Source of the DNA: Pseudodesulfovibrio sediminis
GTDB taxonomy: Bacteria > Desulfobacterota > Desulfovibrionia > Desulfovibrionales > Desulfovibrionaceae
DNA length: 64,000 bases
Direction of reading: 5' to 3'
Assembly (NCBI RefSeq): GCF_020886695.1
Contig: NZ_AP024485.1
Location: 1,435,001-1,499,000 of the forward strand
Positions 52,302 through 60,647 of the stretch are shown here, one piece after another. Both the position numbers and the translations under genes were made by a program. The notes beneath the pieces were generated by a model, which ran no database searches, had not been told where the DNA came from, and saw only the letters and a list, made by a program, of their open reading frames with translations. The number at the start of each line of letters is the position of its first letter. Within the stretch, counting starts at the first letter, position 1.

Positions 52302-53972
52302 TTAATAGGCCAGTTCAAACATCAGCTTGGCGCCGGTATCACCAGCATTATCAGACGACATGGTGTGCGTTGCATCAAGCTCGCAGCTTATGACGCTGTC
52401 TGCGCTTGTGAACTTCAGCCCGGCTCCGAAGACCTGCCCACCGTCGGCATCCAGGTTGGAGTTCACGAAAGGAGCCAGAGTGCCCATCTGGTTGCCGTCA
52501 TCGCCATTCAAGGCGAAGTTGTAGGCGAGAAGTCCTTTGATGGTGTATTCGGAGTAGTCATCTCTGCAAAACTGGCGTTCACCTTCGATCACGCCGGACA
52601 ATCCGGTTTCGCCGGATAGGACCCGCAAACCACCACCGAGATTAAGCGCATTGCTGTCATCGTTGATTTCATCGACAAAGTCATGAATGTAATCGGCCTT
52701 GACGAAAGGTTGCAAGGTCACCCCCTGTGCATTGAAGCTGTAGGCGACTTCAACTCCGGGTTTGATCTGGCTGGTGTCAGCAGTGGACTCGCCGACACGG
52801 GTTCCATCGCTTTCGGTAAAGGAATCAAGCGTTTTTTTCGACAACAGGTAACCAAGTCTCGCAGTCAACTCCAGAGGAATGGAGTCGGACGGCTGCATCC
52901 TGTACTCGCCTTCCAGTGCCGTATACCACATGTCACTGTCGGTGTTTCCAGTGACAGTGGAGTTCCGCTTGCGGTCAACATCACCAAAACTATACCCTGC
53001 AATAAACGAAATCAGTGCGCCATCGACAGGTTCGTACATGACATAGGGTGAGAAGTTCCAACTCTGTTCTTCATACTTGCCGGAGTTGTAGCTGGTCGTA
53101 ATATCTGTATCAGTGTAGCCGACAGAAAGACCGGCAATGACTTTTTCATGAAAACGGTAGTCTGCACCGAGGCTGTAGCCCCACACATTACCATTGTACC
53201 GTCTGTCATCCCCGCCCTTGTTGAAATCGTTATCGGCAGACGTAAAAGACGCATGCCCCCAAATGGTGAAAGGGTCACTTGTAAGGATACCACGTCGCTG
53301 TTCTATGCCGGAGACGCCGCCATCAGCCGCCGCAGCCACACTTTGTGACGTATTGAAGGTGGCGAACTGCGCCAGTTCCTTGATGGACATTTCTCTGGCT
53401 TCATGCTGCTCGCCCCTTTGATAAAGAGAACCTTTATTGAATGATGACACCAAATTCCTACCTCGCCCTTCCTGCGGCGGAGCACCAAAAGAGGCCGTTG
53501 CGGTCCGGGACATGATGTTGCCCGTTATGACGGAAGTTTGTCCTCTGGAGGCAGAGGCAACGGTGTTGGAAAAAGCATCGGCATTATCAGCAGCACTGGC
53601 AGGATTTGGCTCAGCCACGGCTATTGATATGCGCGCGTTCCCGCCAGCTGTTGAAACAATAAACGTAAATACACCAGTCGATGGAACAGTCAGCGTGAGC
53701 ACGGCAGGAAACGAGTTCGAAATTTGAGAAACATTGCCAGCACCGCTCATCAAAGAAGCGGCAGCGCTCGTTGCCCCAACAGGATTGTCGACGGTAACAG
53801 TAATTATTTCCCCTGCATCGAAGAGGTTAACAGTATGATAGAAATTTCCAACAGAACTATGACCGTTAATATTTGTCGCTCCCGCAGACAAAGCCATGGC
53901 AATGCCAGGCGCACCCCAGAGGGCTAAAGACAGACCAACAGACAACACGGAACGCAATAGGGACATAGACAT
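52302..53972 (-). CDS. autotransporter with short passenger and beta-barrel
   Basis: A 556-residue outer-membrane protein. A signal peptide (about residues 1-28) is followed by a short Ser/Ala/Gly-rich passenger (about 29-230) with a bacterial pre-peptidase-like beta domain (VDNPVGATSAAASLM, VPSTGVFTFIVSTAG). The autotransporter barrel (about 270-556) includes WGYSLGADYRFHEKVIAGLSVGY and ends in the aromatic ELAY. ATG 53972 follows GGAGAG. No partner genes are present; it sits alone between tRNA-Ala fragments 4 and 5, like a single-gene insertion. The passenger shows no clear enzyme motif. Confidence 0.82.
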   Translation of the reverse strand: MSMSLLRSVLSVGLSLALWGAPGIAMALSAGATNINGHSSVGNFYHTVNLFDAGEIITVTVDNPVGATSAAASLMSGAGNVSQISNSFPAVLTLTVPSTGVFTFIVSTAGGNARISIAVAEPNPASAADNADAFSNTVASASRGQTSVITGNIMSRTATASFGAPPQEGRGRNLVSSFNKGSLYQRGEQHEAREMSIKELAQFATFNTSQSVAAAADGGVSGIEQRRGILTSDPFTIWGHASFTSADNDFNKGGDDRRYNGNVWGYSLGADYRFHEKVIAGLSVGYTDTDITTSYNSGKYEEQSWNFSPYVMYEPVDGALISFIAGYSFGDVDRKRNSTVTGNTDSDMWYTALEGEYRMQPSDSIPLELTARLGYLLSKKTLDSFTESDGTRVGESTADTSQIKPGVEVAYSFNAQGVTLQPFVKADYIHDFVDEINDDSNALNLGGGLRVLSGETGLSGVIEGERQFCRDDYSEYTIKGLLAYNFALNGDDGNQMGTLAPFVNSNLDADGGQVFGAGLKFTSADSVISCELDATHTMSSDNAGDTGAKLMFELAY

Positions 53973-54391
53973 CGATTCTCTCCAAGGCTGACCAATTGGG
54001 TTGCAATGCATAAATCATCCAAATTGTCGGCACGCATGATCTCATTTTCGCGTCGAAGAAACCTCCACTAAATAGCCGAGCAGAATATCAGCGCTGCTGC
54101 GACTTCGGCTGAGTATCGGCCGACAGAAGTATTCCTAAATACTTGGAGAATTTTTGTCTGTCCGGGAAAACCCGGACAAGCGTATTGCAGTGGTGATTAA
54201 TTACCGAGAGACGAATCAAAGGGCGAGTGGGTTTACAGCAAGGCAACACATTAAGTTTAAAGTCCAAGGAGGTTTGAGAGGTGAGCCCACTTTGTTGGAC
54301 CACTGAGCGGCGTTTTTAAGGTGGACAGTTTACAGAAAGACCGAGCCGAGTGCCCCTCAATATCCACCCGATTTCGTTTGTATATTCCACT
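53973..54391. other. intergenic with duplicated tRNA flank
   Basis: A 419-base stretch containing the autotransporter promoter region. From about 54285 it is a copy of the sequence at 5045-5190, including GGACCACTGAGCGGCGTTTT (54297-54316) and GTATATTCCACTAAAAAAGG. No gene is seen. Confidence 0.5.
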
Positions 54392-54423
54392 AAAAAAGGC
54401 TTAGAAGGAAAACCTTCTAAGCC
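54392..54423 (-). terminator. terminator hairpin beside tRNA-Ala fragment 5
   Basis: GGCTTAGAAGG (54398-54408), loop AAAA, CCTTCTAAGCC (54413-54423) and an upstream A6. The stem is identical to the hairpin at 5199-5224. Confidence 0.8.
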
Positions 54424-54434
54424 TTTATAATCAT

Positions 54435-54484
54435 TGGTGGAGCTGGAGGGAATCGAACCCACGACCTCTTGAATGCCATTCAAG
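54435..54484 (-). repeat. tRNA-Ala(GGC) 3'-half fragment 5 (att-like site)
   Basis: The minus strand holds GCGCTTGAATGGCATTCAAG, T-arm with GGGTTCGATTCCC and CAGCTCCACCA. It differs from fragment 1 by only one base over 50. The D-arm side is unrelated sequence, so it is a 3' fragment. It marks the left edge of the AT-rich mobile region that holds the recombinases. Confidence 0.75.
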
Positions 54485-54580
54485 CGCACAACTTGTAGTT
54501 GTTTGGAATATTTATCTTTTTCAGAGAGGAATATACATCGAGAGTATATTTGCGGGCAAAAGGTATATTTTTTGTATATT

Positions 54581-54620
54581 CTTGGGAGGTATAGAAATGG
54601 AATCTATTTGACCTCCCAAG
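54581..54620 (-). terminator. long hairpin downstream of the ribbon-helix-helix gene
   Basis: CTTGGGAGGT (54581-54590) pairs perfectly with ACCTCCCAAG (54611-54620), with ATAGA/TCTAT pairing inside. No clear T-run follows on the minus strand. It may be a terminator or a binding dyad. Several GTATATT repeats lie beside it (54530-54580). Confidence 0.45.
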
Positions 54621-54628
54621 GCCCTACT

Positions 54629-54832
54629 CTACAGGGCCAGCTTGTTCTCAGACCGGAGACAATCAGATATCCAGAACTTGACCAATGCCTGTCTGGAGAT
54701 ACCGAGCCGTCCAGCCTTCTCGTCCATTTCCTTGACCATCCATACCGGGAAATCAACATTCACACGTTTGATCTCACGCTTGTAGGTTTCAGAATCGGAG
54801 ACGCTTCTCTCGAAGTTGTCCTTGGACTTCAT
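54629..54832 (-). CDS. ribbon-helix-helix (CopG/BrnA-like) antitoxin or regulator
   Basis: A 67-residue protein with a C-terminal RHH DNA-binding region (RVNVDFPVWMVKEMDEKAGR then LGISRQALVKFWISD). This matches the pattern of BrnA-like antitoxins. ATG 54832 follows GAGGTGG. No toxin-sized gene lies on either side; only an 18-codon remnant frame precedes it, so it is either orphan or a stand-alone regulator. Confidence 0.7.
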   Translation of the reverse strand: MKSKDNFERSVSDSETYKREIKRVNVDFPVWMVKEMDEKAGRLGISRQALVKFWISDCLRSENKLAL

Positions 54833-55013
54833 ACACCACCTCACTAGTTTTCATAGAACGGACGAACAAAGACAGCCGTCGTCCTCGTTGGAATTCCCAT
54901 GAGGGTATCCAACGTGTAGGGGGATGGCTAGGACTTTGCCCTTAAATACTGATATTCTTGATGAAATGGTATACTTCACATCTCAAAAGTACACCATTTA
55001 CGACTGAAACGTC
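54833..55013. other. intergenic, no gene
   Basis: The stretch contains the probable promoter of the RHH gene. A minus-strand frame ending FVRPFYEN just upstream of the RHH start has only 18 codons after its ATG and no recognisable toxin motif. Confidence 0.35.
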
Positions 55014-56045
55014 TTATTTGAACTCAATTTCGGCCAGCACTTGAGCATGATCAGACTGTTTATGATCTCCCACCCCATCCCCGTTTAAGTGATCACCATG
55101 CACAGCAAAATCGACCACACGGCCCACATGATTGCGATTTTTGAGATTAAAGGCATTGGACATAAAAATATAATCCAAAGTACCACCACGGCCCATATGA
55201 TAATGAGTCGGCGGCCTTACCCCACCCTCTTGATTGGGGGCCATGAAAAATGCATCGTATAGCTTATTAGAATAAGCAGCCCTTTTAGCCTCCATAGGCA
55301 AATCGCCATACGGGACACCAGCAATCGAATAAACACGCCCCTTGTAGGAAAGAGCTTCTATAGGAATGGACTCCTCATCGTCGTTGAGATCACCCATGAC
55401 AACAATAGGGAGATTGTCGGTGTCACCCAAAACACGTGTGACTTCATGATACAAAGCCGAAGCTTCCGCTCCACGTTGTAGCAGAGAAGCTGCTTGTCCG
55501 CGAGAGGTTGCTCGCATACATTCACGCACTTTGACTTGCCAAGACGTATCGTCTCCAAACGTTGGCTCCATAACCATCGGCCTCTTAGATTTGAGATGAG
55601 CAACATAAACAGTGACAGCTAGGCCATCTGCAATCTCAATCTCTGCCCTAAGAGGAACCCGGCTGAAATTAAATTCATCCGGTACAGGCAAATCATGTTG
55701 AATCGTGGATGCGACTTCAACTGGCCCCACATTAGCAATGGGATGCTTTGAAGCAAGAGCCACCACAGGCCTTACGAAAATGCCAGTGATTTCATCACTC
55801 ATCACAGGGGTATCCACTGTCGCGAAATACGGATAGCCAATAGTAGCCATAAGTTCTTTGAGGCTCTCTTGGCTAAAAACCTCCTGAAAGCCCACCACGT
55901 CTGCACCCAACGCTACAACTTGTCTCTTGATCCAAGTGTTTTTGGACTCCCAATCTGCAAGGGTATAGAAATTGTCCTTATCATACCAACAACTAGGGGG
56001 TTCAACATATTGGTATAAATTGAAAGTAGCGCAGCGAAACTTCAT
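55014..56045 (-). CDS. endonuclease/exonuclease/phosphatase (EEP) family protein
   Basis: A 343-residue EEP-superfamily hydrolase. Active-site motifs run in order: FNLYQY (about 7-12), GFQEVF (about 46-51, metal-binding Glu), YVAHLKSKRP (about 143-152, His), VVMGDLNDD (about 219-227) and the C-terminal SDHAQV. All catalytic positions appear kept. ATG 56045 follows GAGGAG and is preferred to the upstream ATG. Members of the family cut DNA, phosphoesters or lipids, and the substrate here cannot be told. It may belong to the mobile region next to it. Confidence 0.82.
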   Translation of the reverse strand: MKFRCATFNLYQYVEPPSCWYDKDNFYTLADWESKNTWIKRQVVALGADVVGFQEVFSQESLKELMATIGYPYFATVDTPVMSDEITGIFVRPVVALASKHPIANVGPVEVASTIQHDLPVPDEFNFSRVPLRAEIEIADGLAVTVYVAHLKSKRPMVMEPTFGDDTSWQVKVRECMRATSRGQAASLLQRGAEASALYHEVTRVLGDTDNLPIVVMGDLNDDEESIPIEALSYKGRVYSIAGVPYGDLPMEAKRAAYSNKLYDAFFMAPNQEGGVRPPTHYHMGRGGTLDYIFMSNAFNLKNRNHVGRVVDFAVHGDHLNGDGVGDHKQSDHAQVLAEIEFK

Positions 56046-56283
56046 GATAAAACTCCTCATTGAAAACAAACGTAACGAGTTGCCAACATCTGAAAAACAT
56101 AGTCACTACAAACATTACCACAACGACAAACAATTATCACCTAAAAGATATACGACATGTATTAGCAAGCCGCCCACTTGATAGGGTCTCGTCATCGTCC
56201 ATTGTCCAACTTGCCTCAATTATACAACTAGTGATATAGACAGCGGTGAGTCACATGATCACAAACATGAAAGAAAAACCTAC
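56046..56283 (+). promoter_or_regulatory. intergenic with rightward promoter before repeat A
   Basis: TTGCCT (56211-56216) and TATAGA (56235-56240) are 18 nt apart, 44 bases before repeat A. The spacing and hexamers resemble the promoter ahead of repeat C (TTGCTC, 18 nt, TATAGA at 57945-57974). Confidence 0.45.
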
Positions 56284-56307
56284 CGATAACTGAGAATTAT
56301 GAATGAA
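56284..56307 (+). repeat. inverted repeat A at the start of the membrane-protein gene
   Basis: A 24-bp sequence beginning CGATAACTGAGAATT and including ATGAATG. It is identical, in opposite orientation, to repeat B. The gene starts at the second ATG (56303). It shares the motif CGATAAYTGRRAATTATG with repeats C and D. Confidence 0.85.
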
Positions 56308-57379
56308 TATTCGTAGTATGCTTTGGCCGCTACAAATCGTTACCAACCTATTTCCCAGAAATGGTGGGGTTAACATCAAGCTCGTTACTGGTATCGTGTT
56401 CTTTTCGATATGCCAGTTGATTGCTCTCGTCGTCGCAACCCACCATGAGGGGACCTTTTCTCTGCCAGGTGTAGGAAAAGGATTAATGGAGCATGAAGGT
56501 GTATGGGCAATAGTAATCACAGATCCTCTGCTTCTCATCAGCACAGGCTATGCCTATGCGTTATTCAGGAAATGCATGAGAACACTCCCGATCAAAAATC
56601 CTGGCAGTAAGGGAACGATAAAAAAAACATTATTTCAAAGCAAACTGTCCCATTTGCTCATGAAGGAAGCGGGAGGGCAGCTTATATATGCCTTGCTTGT
56701 TGTTGTAGGTCTTTTTGCCTTTGCGAATAACATCGTACAGACATGTAACCCAGCTATATACTATGGGAATGACGTCTTTGATTCTTCAAAGTATGTGTAC
56801 GGATTTATAACAAATAAGTTCAACCTGTTTGTTTCATGGACTATTGTTTATCCAATCGTAGCATATTTTTGTCTTACGATGTCAGCCAGCATCTATTTAA
56901 TCTTGAAAAAACTTAGAGACAGCGGGCAGTTGGTTGCTGAAATGCATCATCCTGACAAGTGTTTCGGGTATTCTCAAATTGGAACTTTGAATCTGGTTCT
57001 CATGCTTCCCTTTTTCTTGACGTATAATGTAATGTTTTTCCTGGCTGACACTCATGAGAGCGCATACCTGTCTCTACTTATACCTCTGGTAGGGATGACT
57101 GCGGTTTTTATTGGAATAAGCTACATGACCCTCTATCCTCTTGCCGCATTCATTCGGGAGGAATGCGCGAAACAAGCGGGCGTTGTTCAAGGCCATCTTA
57201 GGAATGCCATGGAAAAGGGAACGAAACCCAGAATCCGAGTAGTGCTTGATTCCATGTACCTCTCGATGATGCATGGAACCCCTTACACAAAAAATGCACG
57301 AAGTCTTATAACAGCCCTCAGGATTGCAACTCTTACCATGACTGCTTACAGGACGTTTATTATTCAAGCACAAACCTGA
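56303..57379 (+). CDS. multi-pass membrane protein of unknown family
   Basis: A 358-residue protein with about seven hydrophobic segments (near residues 26-46, 66-86, 120-145, 178-205, 232-252, 262-285 and a weaker one), separated by short loops. No family is recognised and no enzyme motif is obvious. It starts inside repeat A and converges on the CDP-alcohol phosphatidyltransferase gene, overlapping its 3' end by 20 bases. The overlap and common repeat suggest the two form one mobile or regulatory module. A role in a membrane-related defence or lipid function is speculation. Confidence 0.65.
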   Translation: MNIRSMLWPLQIVTNLFPRNGGVNIKLVTGIVFFSICQLIALVVATHHEGTFSLPGVGKGLMEHEGVWAIVITDPLLLISTGYAYALFRKCMRTLPIKNPGSKGTIKKTLFQSKLSHLLMKEAGGQLIYALLVVVGLFAFANNIVQTCNPAIYYGNDVFDSSKYVYGFITNKFNLFVSWTIVYPIVAYFCLTMSASIYLILKKLRDSGQLVAEMHHPDKCFGYSQIGTLNLVLMLPFFLTYNVMFFLADTHESAYLSLLIPLVGMTAVFIGISYMTLYPLAAFIREECAKQAGVVQGHLRNAMEKGTKPRIRVVLDSMYLSMMHGTPYTKNARSLITALRIATLTMTAYRTFIIQAQT

Positions 57380-57917
57380 TTTGTCCGGCTAAGCCGATTC
57401 CTCCAGAGATAGCCGCAAAACTGCCGCATACGAGACCAACAATCATTAGCCATCCCGTGCCGTGTCCGATCATGGCAGAGATGTCATTGACTATGACAAT
57501 CAAAAACCATAGTCGAATCCAAAACGCATGCAACAAGGAATAGACTCGCAATTTTTTTAATTCACTTTCAATATCTTTCGACACCACCCGAAGCGAATAC
57601 ATTGCAATCTCTCGCACGATAAGCAGCCAGCATAGGGTGGTTGATGCCGGATATTCACGCTGAATAACAAGCAGGAAAGCAACGTAGAAAGCCTTATCTC
57701 CCAGCCCGTCCAACATATAGCCAAGTCTGCTTGTACACCCTGAGGCCCGTGCAATTTTACCGTCTGCGATATCAGTAATAAGGGCTAATGCCACAACCGC
57801 CAAGGCATAGGTCAATAATCTTGGGTTATGTGGTTGATACAGCAAGATAAGGAGCAGTCCGAGCGGGATACGGCTAATCGATAAGGCGTTAGGCAGCCAC
57901 TGACACTTTTCATTCAT
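57360..57917 (-). CDS. CDP-alcohol phosphatidyltransferase
   Basis: A 185-residue integral membrane enzyme of phospholipid synthesis with the complete family motif D-G-x2-A-R-x8-G-x3-D-x3-D (DGKIARASGCTSRLGYML, then DGLGD, about residues 49-71). Five to six helices are predicted. It joins an alcohol such as glycerol phosphate or inositol to CDP-diacylglycerol; which alcohol is not visible. ATG 57917 lies within repeat B. As an accessory copy in a mobile region it may alter membrane lipids of the host. Confidence 0.85.
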   Translation of the reverse strand: MNEKCQWLPNALSISRIPLGLLLILLYQPHNPRLLTYALAVVALALITDIADGKIARASGCTSRLGYMLDGLGDKAFYVAFLLVIQREYPASTTLCWLLIVREIAMYSLRVVSKDIESELKKLRVYSLLHAFWIRLWFLIVIVNDISAMIGHGTGWLMIVGLVCGSFAAISGGIGLAGQIRFVLE

Positions 57918-57932
57918 AATTCTCAGTTATCG
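57909..57932 (-). repeat. inverted repeat B at the start of the phosphatidyltransferase gene
   Basis: Identical to repeat A over 24 bp in the opposite direction. The gene starts at the first ATG of the repeat. Its outer part forms a 14-bp perfect palindrome AGTTATCGATAACT (57925-57938), which repeat A lacks. Confidence 0.85.
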
Positions 57933-57938
57933 ATAACT

Positions 57939-58010
57939 ATCACCTTGCTCTGTCCATAGCGTGGGTGCTATAGACTTCCTTATTTTGGTAAACGCTAGTG
58001 ACATCTCTAA
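57939..58010 (+). promoter_or_regulatory. promoter and dyad between the two modules
   Basis: A rightward promoter TTGCTC (57945-57950), 18 nt, TATAGA (57969-57974) lies 37 bases before repeat C. A dyad ATAGC-GTGGGT-GCTAT (57956-57971) overlaps the -10 and could be an operator. No equally good leftward promoter for the phosphatidyltransferase gene is visible. Confidence 0.45.
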
Positions 58011-58034
58011 ACCCATCGATAATTGGAAATTATG
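58011..58034 (+). repeat. inverted repeat C at the start of the STAND gene
   Basis: A 24-bp sequence ACCCATCGATAATTGG then AAATTATG, identical to repeat D in opposite orientation. The final ATG (58032) is the start codon of the gene. The string ACC-CAT-CGA-TAA equals the last four codons of the recombinase gene at D. Confidence 0.88.
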
Positions 58035-60647
58035 GAACAGTCATTTTTGCAGAACACAGTTCTCCCCAACTTGCCCTTTGTCGACAGGGAAGAGCATTTG
58101 GGTAGAATTGTTCATATACTGGAAGACGATTCAGCGTCAGCACTTCGCATCGCCTTGATGGATGGCAAAGGAGGTGTCGGGAAGACGGAAATTCTTGATC
58201 GGGCTGCCGCGGCTGTTTCTGATAAATGCTTAGTCGTATGGCTATCTGCTGCTCAGCACACAGGAAGCCACAAATCGATGATAGAAACCGCACTCGATGC
58301 CATATTGAACACTTTGGACAAGACATCAAAGCTCGGCAAGGCTGAGCACAAGAAGCAATCCGTGGTTGATTTCTTGACCGGCCTTGTTCCAGCGATGAAG
58401 ACCGATGCAGAAGAACTGATCGATTTCGCACCCAAGACAACTATTGGCACTGTTCAATCATTTATTGGCTCTGCCGCCAAGTATTTCGATTTCGAAGGGC
58501 TCACACCAAGAGCTTGTTTAAATAGGCTACTGCACAACATATGGAAATCAGGAATCAAAACAACATTCATAGTTGACGATCTACACGAGCTCACACGGCT
58601 TGAGGGACAACAACTCATCAACTTTTTCAATGCTCTGGAGGGGGTTCAGGAACAAAAACAGAATTGGACCGTGTTTATGACTTCACACCCGATTGGTGAT
58701 CATATGTCAAACGCGAATGCTCTGTCGGTATTTTGGCCGTTTCGCAACCGTTGGCCGTTTGAATTTTGGACGATCAAAGGCCTAGAAGATCACCATATGG
58801 TCAAATTGGCAGGACTCTATATTGAGAATGATGAAGTTTCTGCCCCCGTTCTCGGTGTATCGGATGGTAATCCCCGTCGATTCATGGAAACTATCCAAAA
58901 ACTCGCATTACGCGACCAATGCTCGGTCCACAACGAACGCGTGTTTTTACGAGGCGAAATAAACGATATAGTTGTGCTTGATAACACATTCGAAAGGATT
59001 CTTGCCGAAGATACTCTCATGCGTCATCTCTGTGGTGCCTTGGCGATTGGAGCGGAAAAGGTACCGTTACAAGTGCTTTGCAAGGTTGCAGAAGACGTTG
59101 GGAAAAGTCAACCTGAATACCTGGAACACATAGAGAGGCTTAAGGATCTATCTTACTTCATTATTTGTGAAAATGATCTCGGGGATATGTGTTACAGGTT
59201 GTTGGATGACAACAAAAAGATGATTGTGAATGCTGTGCTGGAAGAATTTCCGGTAAGTCTTTTCCAAATTCACAGGGCTCTGGTGGATGGCTATTTTCAA
59301 TGTTTTTCTGACGACGACTTGGTCACGATGAAAGCCATGGGAGAGCCAGCGGTTCCAATGGCTGACGAGGTTATTTCAAAACCCAGCACCGGTTATTTCA
59401 TCCAGGCCAGTCTGCATGCCACTGCATCAAACTACCCGAATTCACATTATCTTACCGTTGCTTCTTTACGAATTCTTGACCATTTTTCGCGATATTCTGA
59501 GCTGATTAGCCACTATAGCGACACAGGAGAAAGTATAAGAAGTCTGTTTGGCGAAAAAAATGAATTGACTCTGTGCGTTCAATCTCTTCTTTGCAAGGCA
59601 CACTACCATCTTGGAAACTTCGACAATTGTGTAAAGTCACTCACATGCGCGCAATTGGAACAGATTGAGCAATCTGAGTATCTATTCTATTACGCGATGT
59701 CGATTGTCATAGCGAAGAAAGATCCTGATCCGATAAAAAAGAATTCTCAGATAATGCAACGCATTACATCAAATTGTTTCAAAGATAAGACATGGGAACC
59801 GCAGATCGTAGCAGCATATGCCTTCTCTTTTCAAGAATACGGGCGGCATACGAAGTCGGTGTTCATTTATTCAAAGTATTACCTCAAATCATGGTTCACA
59901 CGTAATGACCGCGGATGGCATACCTTTGCTATGATGTCTCCGCTATTCTTACCAGTCTCCGTCGCACGTATTGCATGCCGCTCAGCGCACGACTTTTTTG
60001 TTGGCATTGGCAATATGCGTTTAGCAGGTATGGCTCTCCACAACTTGGGATATTGTGAACTCCGGGCCTTGAATTTTGACAAGGCCTATAGAATTTTCGA
60101 CGAATCAGATAGAATCTTAAGCGCAAATGCAGAAGAGGAGGCTGGGTTTGCCAAAATCAACAAGGCCTTCATCCACTTGCTGAGTGGGGAAGCACAAGAA
60201 GCAAAGCGGCTCAGTTATGATGCTTTGAAACACTTTCAATCTCCGTTTTACATTTCCGCCGCCCGTGTCAATCTCTCTATTGCTGACTGGCAACTGGGCA
60301 CGAAAGATGCGCTTGATCATTTGGATAAAATACCCAAGACAGATGGGTTGATGAAAGATCCGAACCAGCGATGGCGCATCGCTTTCAATCGCGCTTTTAT
60401 TCACCTGAATACAGAGGGAATTACACCTGATCAGACAATGGTGGATAATTATTATTCACAGATCGAAAAATGCCGTTCAATTATAGGGATGACTGATTTT
60501 TGGAATAATATGATGGCGCAACTGGCACTAAAACACCCCGACATCAGGTGGCCAAAGCTCCCTCAACAAAAGAGTAATAAATGGTCGTTTATTAACACAG
60601 ACCTTGCCCCTTTTCGCGCAAGCACCCTATGTTTTGGTCACGCTTGA
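58032..60647 (+). CDS. STAND-type NTPase with helical-repeat C-terminus
   Basis: An 871-residue signal-transduction ATPase. Walker A is GKGGVGKT (residues 45-52) and Walker B is TTFIVDDL (177-184). A sensor-like FMTSHP lies at about 212-217, and GNPRRFME follows at about 275. The part from about 400 on is alpha-helical with TPR-like segments (FDKAYRIFDESDRIL, AKRLSYDALKHF). The architecture fits STAND sensors, many of which are antiphage proteins, but no effector domain such as a nuclease, TIR or protease is recognised at the N-terminus, which begins directly with the NTPase. ATG 58032 in repeat C is preferred to the TTG at 58023. It converges with the ATP-grasp gene, overlapping by 10 bases. 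Confidence 0.8.
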   Translation: MEQSFLQNTVLPNLPFVDREEHLGRIVHILEDDSASALRIALMDGKGGVGKTEILDRAAAAVSDKCLVVWLSAAQHTGSHKSMIETALDAILNTLDKTSKLGKAEHKKQSVVDFLTGLVPAMKTDAEELIDFAPKTTIGTVQSFIGSAAKYFDFEGLTPRACLNRLLHNIWKSGIKTTFIVDDLHELTRLEGQQLINFFNALEGVQEQKQNWTVFMTSHPIGDHMSNANALSVFWPFRNRWPFEFWTIKGLEDHHMVKLAGLYIENDEVSAPVLGVSDGNPRRFMETIQKLALRDQCSVHNERVFLRGEINDIVVLDNTFERILAEDTLMRHLCGALAIGAEKVPLQVLCKVAEDVGKSQPEYLEHIERLKDLSYFIICENDLGDMCYRLLDDNKKMIVNAVLEEFPVSLFQIHRALVDGYFQCFSDDDLVTMKAMGEPAVPMADEVISKPSTGYFIQASLHATASNYPNSHYLTVASLRILDHFSRYSELISHYSDTGESIRSLFGEKNELTLCVQSLLCKAHYHLGNFDNCVKSLTCAQLEQIEQSEYLFYYAMSIVIAKKDPDPIKKNSQIMQRITSNCFKDKTWEPQIVAAYAFSFQEYGRHTKSVFIYSKYYLKSWFTRNDRGWHTFAMMSPLFLPVSVARIACRSAHDFFVGIGNMRLAGMALHNLGYCELRALNFDKAYRIFDESDRILSANAEEEAGFAKINKAFIHLLSGEAQEAKRLSYDALKHFQSPFYISAARVNLSIADWQLGTKDALDHLDKIPKTDGLMKDPNQRWRIAFNRAFIHLNTEGITPDQTMVDNYYSQIEKCRSIIGMTDFWNNMMAQLALKHPDIRWPKLPQQKSNKWSFINTDLAPFRASTLCFGHA

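Noticed and set aside
5235..54484. Functional tRNA-Ala genes or tmRNA
   Set aside because: All copies lack a pairing 5' acceptor strand and a proper D-arm. The GGC anticodon stem rules out tmRNA in spite of the similar 3' end.
54841..54920. BrnT-like toxin upstream of the ribbon-helix-helix gene
   Set aside because: The only frame ending at the right place has 18 codons after its ATG and an upstream in-frame stop; no toxin motif is visible.
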